Part shown: piece after piece, positions 5,901-12,395 of the stretch | How the letters are laid out: each line of letters opens with the position of its first letter | Numbering within the stretch: position 1 is the first letter of the stretch | From: Avisuccinivibrio_A sp964399665 | GTDB lineage: Bacteria > Pseudomonadota > Gammaproteobacteria > Enterobacterales > Succinivibrionaceae | Length of the DNA stretch: 12,395 nucleotides | Direction of reading: 5' to 3' | Assembly (NCBI GenBank): GCA_964399665.1 | Contig: CAYNSI010000049.1 | Location: forward strand, 1 to 12,395 | The notes under the pieces: model-generated | What the model saw: only the letters and a program-made list of their open reading frames with translations | Database searches by the model: none | Told to the model about the DNA's origin: nothing | Made by a program: the position numbers and the translations under genes

Positions 5901-7418
5901 TGCGTGGCCCGCGATACCAAGCTGGGGCCTGAGGAAATTACCGCAGATATTCCCAATGTCGGTGAGGCGGCCTTATCCAAGCTTGACGAGTCCGGCATAG
6001 TTTATGTCGGTGCTGAGGTAGTAGGCGGTGATATTTTGGTAGGCAAGGTAACTCCCAAAGGAGAGACCCAGCTGTCTCCTGAAGAGAAGCTGCTTCGTGC
6101 CATCTTCGGTGAGAAGGCCTCGGAAGTTAAGGATTCTTCCATGCGTGTTCCCAACGGTGTGTCAGGCACCGTGGTGGATGTGCAGATCTTCACCCGCGAC
6201 GGCGTTGAGAAGGATGCCAGAGCCCTGGAAATTGAGGAAATGCATGTTAGCAAGGCCAAAAAGGATTTGGATGAGGAATTTGCCTTTTTGACCGAGGGTC
6301 TGATGCGTCAGGCCCGCGCCCACATCGTCCGTCAGGGATATGCCGAGGCTGAAATTGAAGCCATGAGTGATGCTGAAGTTCTTGCCATGCATCTTGATGA
6401 TGACAATGCCCAAAGACAGCTTGAGGAATTCTCAAGCCATCTTGAGAACTTCCGCAAAGAATATCAGGAAAAGTTTGAAAAGGCCCGCCGCAAGATAACA
6501 GAAGGTGATGATCTCACCCCCGGGGTGCTTAAGATCGTCAAGGTCTATCTTGCTGTAAAGCGCCGCATTCAGCCGGGTGATAAGCTTGCAGGCCGTCACG
6601 GCAACAAGGGTGTTATATCCCGCATCAATCCTATAGAGGATATGCCCTATGATGAGGACGGGCGTCCTGTTGATATCGTGCTCAATCCTTTAGGTGTGCC
6701 CTCGCGTATGAATATAGGACAGGTGCTTGAGGTACATCTTGGGCTTGCTGCAAGAGGCATAGGCGAGATGATCGATCGCATGATTATCGAGCAGAAGGCA
6801 GTATCCGAGATTAGACAGACCCTGCAGAAGATCTATGATTTGGGCAATACCTCACAGGGCATTGACTTAAAAACCTTAAGCGATGAAGAGGTCATGACCC
6901 TTGCCAATAATGTCCGCGAAGGCATGCCGGTGGCAACTCCGGTATTTGACGGTGCCGATGAGGATTCCATCAGGAAAATGCTGTCTCTTGCAGGATTGCC
7001 TGAGTCCGGGCAGATGACTTTGTATGACGGTACCACAGGACAGCCTTTTGAGCGCAAGGTAACCGTAGGGTACATGTATATGCTCAAGCTCAACCACCTG
7101 GTTGATGACAAGATGCACGCAAGGTCAACTGGATCCTACAGCCTGGTCACCCAGCAGCCATTAGGCGGCAAGGCTCAGTTTGGCGGTCAGAGATTTGGTG
7201 AAATGGAAGTGTGGGCCCTTGAGGCCTACGGGGCTGCCTACACCCTGCGGGAAATGCTGACGGTCAAATCAGATGACGTCAACGGCAGAACCAAGATGTA
7301 TAAGAATATTGTTGATGGAGTATACAAAATGGATGCAGGGGTTCCCGAATCCTTTAATGTGCTCCTTAGGGAAATCCGCTCTTTGGGCATCAACATCGAC
7401 CTTATACGCAAGGACTAA
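2916..7418 (+). CDS. rpoB: DNA-directed RNA polymerase subunit beta
   Basis: Beta forms one pincer of the polymerase clamp, the rifampicin pocket and part of the active site. The protein has 1500 residues against 1342 in E. coli. The start MVYSYTEQKRIRKDFG matches the family; GAGGA (2901-2905) lies ten bases upstream. An in-frame ATG at 2865 has no Shine-Dalgarno and adds 17 unconserved residues. SI1 (about residues 225-350) and SI2 (about 1095-1200) are present. The rifampicin region (about 664-690) has the sensitive-type residues Asp673, His683 and Ser688. Active-site residues include Glu971-Asp972 (YEDS) and Lys1223 and Lys1231 (GDKLAGRHGNKG). The CRE-pocket Asp is Asp603. The main oddity is a segment of 162 residues (414-575) where E. 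coli has about 13. Seven extra residues (TSDEADR) also precede the MAALFEIYKMM segment. Confidence 0.98.
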   Translation: MVYSYTEQKRIRKDFGRRLKVLDTPYLLAVQLDSFKQFISSDPLNENGLVAAFKSVFPIRSYSGNAELCYNSFHLGEPKFDVHECMIRGTTYSAPLRVKLSLVRYEKDAPKTVKERIDQDVYMGEIPLMTENGTFIINGTERVVVSQLHRSPGVFFDNDRGKTHPGRILFSARVIPYRGSWLDFEFDHKDNMYVRIDRRRKLPATVLLRALGFTTEQILDLFFDTVEIELSKSKISMELVADRLRGENAAFDIRVGKKVLVEKGRKITARHIRELKKAGLKTIEIPAEYLVGRIIAHDYFDKEGNKIVSANTEISETECTELLEALRNASVKKFEVLYTSQVDEGSFMADTLRDDTTRDLTSDEADRMAALFEIYKMMRPGEPPTPEAAETLFKHLFFDSDRYELSSVGRMKFDSRFVEAKFFKTGLARAFADENVTINTKDSTLIVADGKVYARFPEVVELVKEHLDVGEVESMPGTTPERAADKLLDCLDGVIYKFNDNPWVKPRERFVRKIKFTGKGKGETFTFDNAVVLPFNLLDLKVNVTEAEGLKATDPKGKDLGLIEGSIDDPLMPRGTLSHNDIVKVMRCLVKIRNGKDTIDDIDHLGNRRIRSVGEMAENQFRIGLVRVERAVKERLSLGDLDNTTPQELINAKPISAAIKEFFGSSQLSQFMDQNNPLSEITHKRRISALGPGGLTRERAGFEVRDVHPTHYGRLCPIETPEGPNIGLINSLAVFARCNDYGFLETPYRKVEEGVVSEDFEYLSAIDEGQFVIAQANTDLDDKGRIIDEYVQCRYRGESTVRRASDVQYMDVSPQQVISVAAALIPFLEHDDANRALMGANMQRQAVPTVRSDKPLVGTGMERAVAVDSGVTIIARRGGVVEHVDGARIVVRVNEDEIAGIHDPGIDIYNLLKYSRSNQNTCINQRPCVTLNEKIRAGDVLADGSSTDLGELALGQNLRVAFMPWNGYNYEDSILVSERVAAKDRLTTIHIQELSCVARDTKLGPEEITADIPNVGEAALSKLDESGIVYVGAEVVGGDILVGKVTPKGETQLSPEEKLLRAIFGEKASEVKDSSMRVPNGVSGTVVDVQIFTRDGVEKDARALEIEEMHVSKAKKDLDEEFAFLTEGLMRQARAHIVRQGYAEAEIEAMSDAEVLAMHLDDDNAQRQLEEFSSHLENFRKEYQEKFEKARRKITEGDDLTPGVLKIVKVYLAVKRRIQPGDKLAGRHGNKGVISRINPIEDMPYDEDGRPVDIVLNPLGVPSRMNIGQVLEVHLGLAARGIGEMIDRMIIEQKAVSEIRQTLQKIYDLGNTSQGIDLKTLSDEEVMTLANNVREGMPVATPVFDGADEDSIRKMLSLAGLPESGQMTLYDGTTGQPFERKVTVGYMYMLKLNHLVDDKMHARSTGSYSLVTQQPLGGKAQFGGQRFGEMEVWALEAYGAAYTLREMLTVKSDDVNGRTKMYKNIVDGVYKMDAGVPESFNVLLREIRSLGINIDLIRKD
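4155..4640 (+). other. Lineage-specific insert of about 150 residues within RpoB lobe
   Basis: This in-frame part of rpoB encodes residues 414-575, between the conserved SVGRMKF and TLSHNDIVKVM segments. E. coli has about 13 residues here (near 406-418), so the net insertion is about 150. It falls in the beta lobe (beta2), some 28 residues before the core-recognition-element Asp (Asp603, E. coli D446). The sequence is soluble in character and mixed: apparent strands (TLIVADGKVYARF, FVRKIKFTGKG), helices (VVELVKEHL, ERAADKLLDCL) and an acidic C-terminal part (IEGSIDDPLMP). I see no membrane segment, zinc site or known motif, and codon use looks like the flanks. The fold and role are unknown. 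Confidence 0.85.
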
Positions 7419-7430
7419 GGAATTTTTTCT

Positions 7431-7448
7431 CTGCAGGGAAGCCTGCAG
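7431..7448 (+). promoter_or_regulatory. Hairpin between rpoB and rpoC
   Basis: CTGCAGG (7431-7437) and CCTGCAG (7442-7448) form a perfect seven-base-pair stem with a GAAG loop in the 53-base rpoB-rpoC spacer. It ends eight bases before the rpoC Shine-Dalgarno AGGAG (7457-7461). A run of six T precedes rather than follows it, so it is not a + strand terminator. It may be an mRNA processing or stability element. Confidence 0.6.
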
Positions 7449-7471
7449 CTTAATTTAGGAGATACTTAAAA

Positions 7472-10400
7472 GTGAGTACTCAGGAAAAAGATCAGGATGA
7501 GGCATTCTACGAAGCCCTGGCAGCTGCTGCAGCGCCTGCCTCCAATGATGCAGACTTGGATCTTGGGCTTTCTGAAAGCCTGGGCAAACTAGCCCGCACC
7601 AATTCCTCATTCAGGCAGCGCCTTGAGGATTTTGACGCCATCAAAATAGGCCTTGCCTCACCGGAGATGATCCGTGCCTGGTCCTATGGCGAGGTCAAAA
7701 AGCCCGAGACCATCAATTATCGTACTTTCAAGCCTGAAAGAGACGGCCTTTTCTGCGCCAAGATCTTCGGACCTGTCAAAGATTATGAATGTCTTTGCGG
7801 CAAGTACAAGCGCTTAAAGCACCGCGGCACCATCTGTGACAAATGCGGGGTTGAAGTAACCCAGGCTAAAGTGCGCCGCGAGAGAATGGGACATATTGAG
7901 CTTGCTTCACCCGTTGCCCATATCTGGTTTTTAAAGTCGCTGCCTTCCCGTATCGGGCTTATTTTGGACATGAAGCTTCGTGACATTGAGTCGGTGCTGT
8001 ATTTTGAAAGCTATGTGGTAACCGATCCTGGGGTCACAGATCTTGAAAGCCGTCAGCTTTTAACCGAGGAGCAGTATGTCGATGCCCTGGAACAATACGG
8101 TGATGACTTTACCGCCAAGATGGGCGCTGAGGCCATTTTGGAGATCTTAAAAGAGATGGATCTTGAGGTGGAGGCAAAAAGCCTTAGGGAAGCTTTAGAG
8201 ACCACTACTTCTGAAAGCAACCGCAAGAAATTCTCCAAGCGCCTTAAGCTCATTGAATCATTTATTTCTTCAGGAAATAAGCCTGAGTGGATGATTCTCA
8301 CGGTACTGCCGGTGCTTCCTCCTGATTTGCGCCCCCTGGTGCCTTTAGACGGGGGTCGTTTTGCAACCTCAGACCTTAATGATCTTTACAGAAGGGTTAT
8401 CAATCGTAACAACCGCTTGAAAAGATTATTGGATCTGGCAGCTCCTGAAATTATTGTCCGCAATGAAAAGCGCATGCTCCAAGAGTCGGTTGACGCTCTT
8501 ATGGACAACGGCCGCCGGGGACGTGCCATCACAGGCTCCAACAAGCGCCCCTTAAAGTCTCTTGCCGATATGATAAAAGGCAAGCAGGGCCGCTTCCGTC
8601 AAAACCTTTTGGGTAAGAGAGTTGACTACTCGGGCCGCTCCGTAATTACCTGCGGACCTTTCTTAAGACTGCATCAATGCGGCCTGCCAAAGAAAATGGC
8701 CCTGGAGCTTTTCAAGCCCTTTATCTACGGCCGCTTAGAGCTTCGGGGGCTGGCCACCACCATCAAGGCTGCCAAGAAAATGGTTGAGCGCGAGGATGCG
8801 GTAGTATGGGATGTTCTCGATGAAGTGATCCGCGAGCATCCGGTGCTGCTAAACCGTGCCCCGACCCTGCACCGTCTTGGCATTCAGGCCTTTGAGCCTA
8901 TTTTGATTGAGGGCAAGGCCATAAGGCTGCATCCTTTAGTATGTACAGCCTTTAATGCCGACTTTGACGGCGACCAGATGGCCGTGCATATTCCGCTTAC
9001 TTTAGAAGCACAGCTTGAGGCCCGTGCCCTGATGATGTCAACCAATAACATCCTCTCTCCGGCCTCAGGAGATCCTATTATCGTGCCGGGCCAGGACGTG
9101 GTTTTGGGACTTTATTACATGACCCGCATGAAAGTTGGTGCCCGCGGCGAAGGGATGATAATTTCCGATGCTGCTGAGGCTGAAAGACTGTATAAATCAG
9201 GTCTTGCCGACATGCATGCCCGCGTTGCCTGCCGCATCCGCTATGCTATAAAAGATCCTGAAACAGGTCAGATGGATGAGCGCAATGAGCTGCGCTTAAC
9301 TACCGTAGGAAGAGCTATTCTTTCGCTTATTCTGCCCCGCGGACTTTCCTTTGATCTTATCGATCCTCCCATGGAAGGGGTCAACAGTGAGACCATTCCG
9401 GAGATCTTAACCCATGAGGACTGGTTTACCAGGGTATCGAATGTGCCCCTTGGCAAAAAGCAGATAGCAAACCTGCTCAACAGCTGCTACCGCCTGATGG
9501 GACTTAAGGATACCGTGATGTTTGCCGATCACATCATGTACACGGGATTTCGCAATGCTGCAGTTTCAGGCTCTTCAGTGTGTGTTGATGATATGCTCAT
9601 CCCCAAGGAAAAGCAGAGCATTATTACCGCGGCTCAGAAGGAAGTAAGATCCATTCAGACCCAGTATGAAAATGGTCAAATAACACCTGGTGAGCGCTAT
9701 AACAAGGTTATTGACGTGTGGTCCAATGCCAATGACAAGGTCATGAAGGCCATGATGTCAAACTTGTCGGTGGAAACTGCCTCCAATATTTTAGGACAGG
9801 AGGAAAAGCAGGCATCCTTTAACAGTATCTACATGATGGCTGATTCCGGCGCCCGCGGCTCACCTGCGCAGATCCGCCAGCTTGCCGGCATGCGCGGTCT
9901 GATGGCAACGCCTGACGGGTCCATTATTGAAACCCCCATTATTGCCAATTTCCGTGAAGGGCTTAATGTACAGCAGTACTTTATTTCAACCCACGGCGCC
10001 CGCAAGGGACTTGCCGATACCGCCCTTAAGACAGCCAACTCAGGTTATCTGACCCGCCGTCTTGTTGATGTGGCCCAGGATCTTGTGATTATCGAGCAGG
10101 ACTGTGGCACCGATGACGGCCTTGATATTACCCCCCATGTCAGCGGCGGTGATGTCATTGAATCCTTAAGGGACAGGGTATTGGGAAGAACTTTAGCAGC
10201 AGATGTCTACCGCCCGGGCACCCAGGAGGTGATGATCGAAGCTGGAACCTTACTGGATGAAAAATGCTGCAAAACTTTGGAAGATGCCAGAATTGACAGG
10301 GTTAAGGTCCGCTCCCCGATTACCTGCAAGACCAAGTTCGGCGTCTGCGCCAAGTGCTACGGCCGTGATTTGGCAAGAGGACATCTTGTCAATGCCGGAG

Positions 10401-11908
10401 AGGCTGTCGGTGTTATTGCCGCCCAGTCAATCGGTGAGCCGGGCACCCAGCTTACCATGAGAACCTTCCACATCGGCGGCGCGGCCTCACGTGCGGTGGC
10501 AGAATCAGGTGCTACGGTAAGAAACAGCGGTACCGTTAGGATCACCAATGTCAAGACGGTGGTAAATACCGAAGGTAAGGAAATAGTAACCTCCCGCCAG
10601 TCGGAACTTATTATCATGGATGAGTTGGGCACTTCCAAGGAAAGCCACAAGATCCCCTATGGTGCGGTTTTGGAGGTTAAAGACGGTGATGAGGTCAAGG
10701 CTGGCACCACGGTTGCCCGCTGGGATCCTCACACTCATCCTATAATTTCCGAAGTACACGGACGCATCCGCTTTATTGACATCATAGAAGGTGTAACCGT
10801 TGATAAGAAGGAGGATGAGACCTTAGGTATTTCCTCCATAGAAGTGCGTGAAATTGCAGCCCGCAGCACTCAGGGCAAGGAAAAGCGTCCTGCGGTTAAA
10901 ATCGTCAATGAAAAGGGTAAGGATGTCATGATCCCCGGCACCAATGTAGCAGCCCAGTATCTGCTGCAGGCCAAAGCCGTGGTGCAGTTGAACGATGGTG
11001 CTGAAATCAACATTGGTGACATTATTGCCCGTATTCCTCAAAAGGTGGGCGGAACCAAGGATATTACCGGCGGTCTGCCCCGTGTTGCTGACTTGTTTGA
11101 GGCCCGTGCCCCGAAGGAGTCTGCTATTCTTGCAGAAATCTCAGGGACTATTTCCTTTGGCAAGGAGACCAAGAGCAAACGCCGCCTTGTCATCACTCCT
11201 GAGAAAGGAGCAGTGGATGAAAACGGAGATCCTATTGAGCAGCACGAGGAAATGATTGCCTTATCCCGCAACCTCAATGTCTTTGAGGGTGAAAAGGTCC
11301 ACAAGGGTGAAATGATCGCAGAAGGTCCCGAGTCGCCTCACGATATCCTAAGACTTCGCGGTGTCAATGCAGTTGCCAACTACATTGTCAACGAAGTTCA
11401 GGATGTTTACCGTCTCCAGGGCGTTAAGATCAATGACAAGCACATTGAGGTTATCGTGCGTCAGATGTTAAGAAAGTGCGAGATCTTAGATGCTGGCGAC
11501 AGTACTGAGTTCCTTGAGGGGGAGCAGGCAGAAGTTGCCCAGGTGCGTCTTGTCAACGAGCGCTTGGAAGCCCAGGGCAAAAAGCCTGTCAAATACCGTC
11601 ATATTCTGATGGGACTTACCAAGGCTTCATTGTCAACTGAGTCCTTTATCTCGGCAGCTTCCTTCCAGGAGACCACCCGCGTGCTTACTGAAGCTTCGGT
11701 TGCAGGAAGGACCGATGAGTTACGAGGACTTAAGGAGAATGTCATTGTCGGCCGCTTGATTCCCGCAGGAACGGGCTTTAAGTATCACCAGCAAAGACGT
11801 GAGGAAATTGCAAGAGCTCAGCTTTTGGAAAGCACTTACGCTTCCAAGATTTCAGCCGAAGATCTGCAAAAACAATTATCAGAGGCTTTAGAAGGCCTTA
11901 ATCCTTAA
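7472..11908 (+). CDS. rpoC: DNA-directed RNA polymerase subunit beta'
   Basis: Beta' is the catalytic subunit that holds the active-site magnesium and forms the clamp and trigger loop. The protein has 1478 residues against 1407 in E. coli. Start is GTG with AGGAG ten bases upstream; no other start fits before the conserved DFDAIKI segment. Key residues: zinc site 1 Cys107, Cys109, Cys122, Cys125; catalytic NADFDGD with Asp497, Asp499, Asp501; zinc site 2 Cys878, Cys952, Cys959, Cys962; trigger loop with His1000 (TFHIGG). SI3 follows the trigger-loop start. Two lineage features stand out: residues 1-53 are about 37 longer than the E. coli N-terminus and rich in Ala and acidic residues, and about 26 extra residues (631-656) lie where E. 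coli has none near 594. The C-terminal end differs from E. coli but has similar length. Confidence 0.98.
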   Translation: MSTQEKDQDEAFYEALAAAAAPASNDADLDLGLSESLGKLARTNSSFRQRLEDFDAIKIGLASPEMIRAWSYGEVKKPETINYRTFKPERDGLFCAKIFGPVKDYECLCGKYKRLKHRGTICDKCGVEVTQAKVRRERMGHIELASPVAHIWFLKSLPSRIGLILDMKLRDIESVLYFESYVVTDPGVTDLESRQLLTEEQYVDALEQYGDDFTAKMGAEAILEILKEMDLEVEAKSLREALETTTSESNRKKFSKRLKLIESFISSGNKPEWMILTVLPVLPPDLRPLVPLDGGRFATSDLNDLYRRVINRNNRLKRLLDLAAPEIIVRNEKRMLQESVDALMDNGRRGRAITGSNKRPLKSLADMIKGKQGRFRQNLLGKRVDYSGRSVITCGPFLRLHQCGLPKKMALELFKPFIYGRLELRGLATTIKAAKKMVEREDAVVWDVLDEVIREHPVLLNRAPTLHRLGIQAFEPILIEGKAIRLHPLVCTAFNADFDGDQMAVHIPLTLEAQLEARALMMSTNNILSPASGDPIIVPGQDVVLGLYYMTRMKVGARGEGMIISDAAEAERLYKSGLADMHARVACRIRYAIKDPETGQMDERNELRLTTVGRAILSLILPRGLSFDLIDPPMEGVNSETIPEILTHEDWFTRVSNVPLGKKQIANLLNSCYRLMGLKDTVMFADHIMYTGFRNAAVSGSSVCVDDMLIPKEKQSIITAAQKEVRSIQTQYENGQITPGERYNKVIDVWSNANDKVMKAMMSNLSVETASNILGQEEKQASFNSIYMMADSGARGSPAQIRQLAGMRGLMATPDGSIIETPIIANFREGLNVQQYFISTHGARKGLADTALKTANSGYLTRRLVDVAQDLVIIEQDCGTDDGLDITPHVSGGDVIESLRDRVLGRTLAADVYRPGTQEVMIEAGTLLDEKCCKTLEDARIDRVKVRSPITCKTKFGVCAKCYGRDLARGHLVNAGEAVGVIAAQSIGEPGTQLTMRTFHIGGAASRAVAESGATVRNSGTVRITNVKTVVNTEGKEIVTSRQSELIIMDELGTSKESHKIPYGAVLEVKDGDEVKAGTTVARWDPHTHPIISEVHGRIRFIDIIEGVTVDKKEDETLGISSIEVREIAARSTQGKEKRPAVKIVNEKGKDVMIPGTNVAAQYLLQAKAVVQLNDGAEINIGDIIARIPQKVGGTKDITGGLPRVADLFEARAPKESAILAEISGTISFGKETKSKRRLVITPEKGAVDENGDPIEQHEEMIALSRNLNVFEGEKVHKGEMIAEGPESPHDILRLRGVNAVANYIVNEVQDVYRLQGVKINDKHIEVIVRQMLRKCEILDAGDSTEFLEGEQAEVAQVRLVNERLEAQGKKPVKYRHILMGLTKASLSTESFISAASFQETTRVLTEASVAGRTDELRGLKENVIVGRLIPAGTGFKYHQQRREEIARAQLLESTYASKISAEDLQKQLSEALEGLNP

Positions 11909-11925
11909 AAATACTTTTTACAAAG

Positions 11926-11947
11926 ACCCGGGATTTCCCGGGTTTTT
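11926..11947 (+). terminator. Rho-independent terminator after rpoC
   Basis: ACCCGGG (11926-11932) pairs with CCCGGGT (11937-11943) around the loop ATTT, followed directly by T residues to 11947. It lies 17 bases after the rpoC stop and closes the operon. On the other strand the tract after the stem is weak (CTTTG), so it should act mainly on rightward transcription. Confidence 0.9.
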
Positions 11948-12224
11948 AGTTTGCATGGCAGGCACATTTTTCTAATGGCGGAAAGTTTCAAGGGGTGCGT
12001 GGGGCAGCCCAAGGCCACAGCCTACGCCAAGGCGGGCACTGTAAGGTGTCAGCTGAAAGTTGCATCAGGTAAACTTTGATGCCCGTTTAAACAAACGCTA
12101 TACCCGTCTTTAGCAGCCAAGAAGTGTAGAAACTGTCTATCCATGCCGTTTAGGGCAGTGATTTGAGCTTTATCCCGCTGATGTGCCTGAAATTTTGTCT
12201 GGAGCTCTTATGCAAAGGCTGCTC
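11948..12224. other. Intergenic region downstream of rpoC
   Basis: No open frame or RNA gene is convincing. There is a nested set of inverted repeats: CGGGCA (12033-12038) with TGCCCG (12080-12085), AAAGTT (12056-12061) with AACTTT (12072-12077), and an alternative, mutually exclusive pair GCATC (12062-12066) with GATGC (12078-12082). The ten-mer GAAAGTTTCA at 11981-11990 recurs with one change at 12055-12064. Origin and role are unknown. Confidence 0.5.
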
Positions 12225-12395
12225 TTAGCTTTTGGGATCATCCGTTTTTAACTTCTCAAACTGGTCTTCAGTTAAGGGCAGCTCTTCTAAGCGTACGATC
12301 TCTCGCAGCTGCGAAGGCGAACTGTTTTCATCCTTTTGCGGCTCACTGACGATCACCATGACGCAGGGCACAATGGTCAAAGGCTCAATCAAATC
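12225..12395 (-). CDS. Possible C-terminal fragment of an unidentified leftward gene
   Basis: On the minus strand one frame stays open from the window edge to a TAA at 12225-12227, giving 56 residues; the other two minus frames stop within a few codons of the edge. The fragment begins DLIEPLTIVPCVMVIVSE and ends with a charged stretch that includes LREIVRLEELPLTEDQFEKL. The acidic, helix-like C-terminus looks protein-like. I do not recognise the family. If real, the gene converges on rpoC and its 5' part lies outside the window. No clear terminator was found for it. Chance openness over 57 codons remains possible. Confidence 0.45.
   Translation of the reverse strand, partial: DLIEPLTIVPCVMVIVSEPQKDENSSPSQLREIVRLEELPLTEDQFEKLKTDDPKS

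Overview
The window carries the ribosomal-protein and RNA-polymerase operon rplK-rplA-rplJ-rplL-rpoB-rpoC, all on the + strand and intact. It looks like a gammaproteobacterium. L11, L1, L10, L7/L12, beta and beta' all align closely with the Escherichia coli proteins, and both large polymerase subunits carry the gammaproteobacterial-type inserts (SI1 and SI2 in beta, SI3 in beta'). It is not an enterobacterium. Beta has an extra insert of about 150 residues, beta' has a longer N-terminus and an extra insert of about 26 residues, and the AGG arginine codon is common in rpoB. An anaerobic lineage such as Succinivibrionaceae is a guess that cannot be confirmed from sequence alone.

Layout. Positions 1-269 hold no convincing gene. 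An A+T-rich UP-like element and a -35/-10 pair (270-325) form the likely operon promoter. The leader (about 332-422) has a perfect 24-base palindrome, a second hairpin and a candidate L1-binding site. Then come rplK (423-851), rplA (854-1567), a structured 216-base rplJ leader, rplJ (1784-2305), rplL (2381-2755), a structured 160-base spacer, rpoB (2916-7418), a 53-base spacer with one hairpin, rpoC (7472-11908, GTG start) and a rho-independent terminator (11926-11947). The rest is non-coding, apart from a possible C-terminal fragment of a leftward gene at the right edge (12225-12395). No nusG or secE lies within the 422 bases upstream of rplK.

How the genes work together. L11, L1, L10 and L7/L12 form the two mobile stalk regions of the 50S subunit. 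Beta and beta' are the catalytic core of RNA polymerase. In relatives, L1 represses rplK-rplA translation and L10-L7/L12 represses rplJ-rplL translation through mRNA leader sites; foldable leaders occur at both expected places. The structured spacer before rpoB sits where E. coli has an attenuator and an RNase III site, and could lower polymerase output relative to ribosomal proteins.

This is mainly a conserved housekeeping operon, and no new multi-gene system is visible. The observations most worth checking are the large insert in the beta lobe and a possible pseudoknot between rplL and rpoB.
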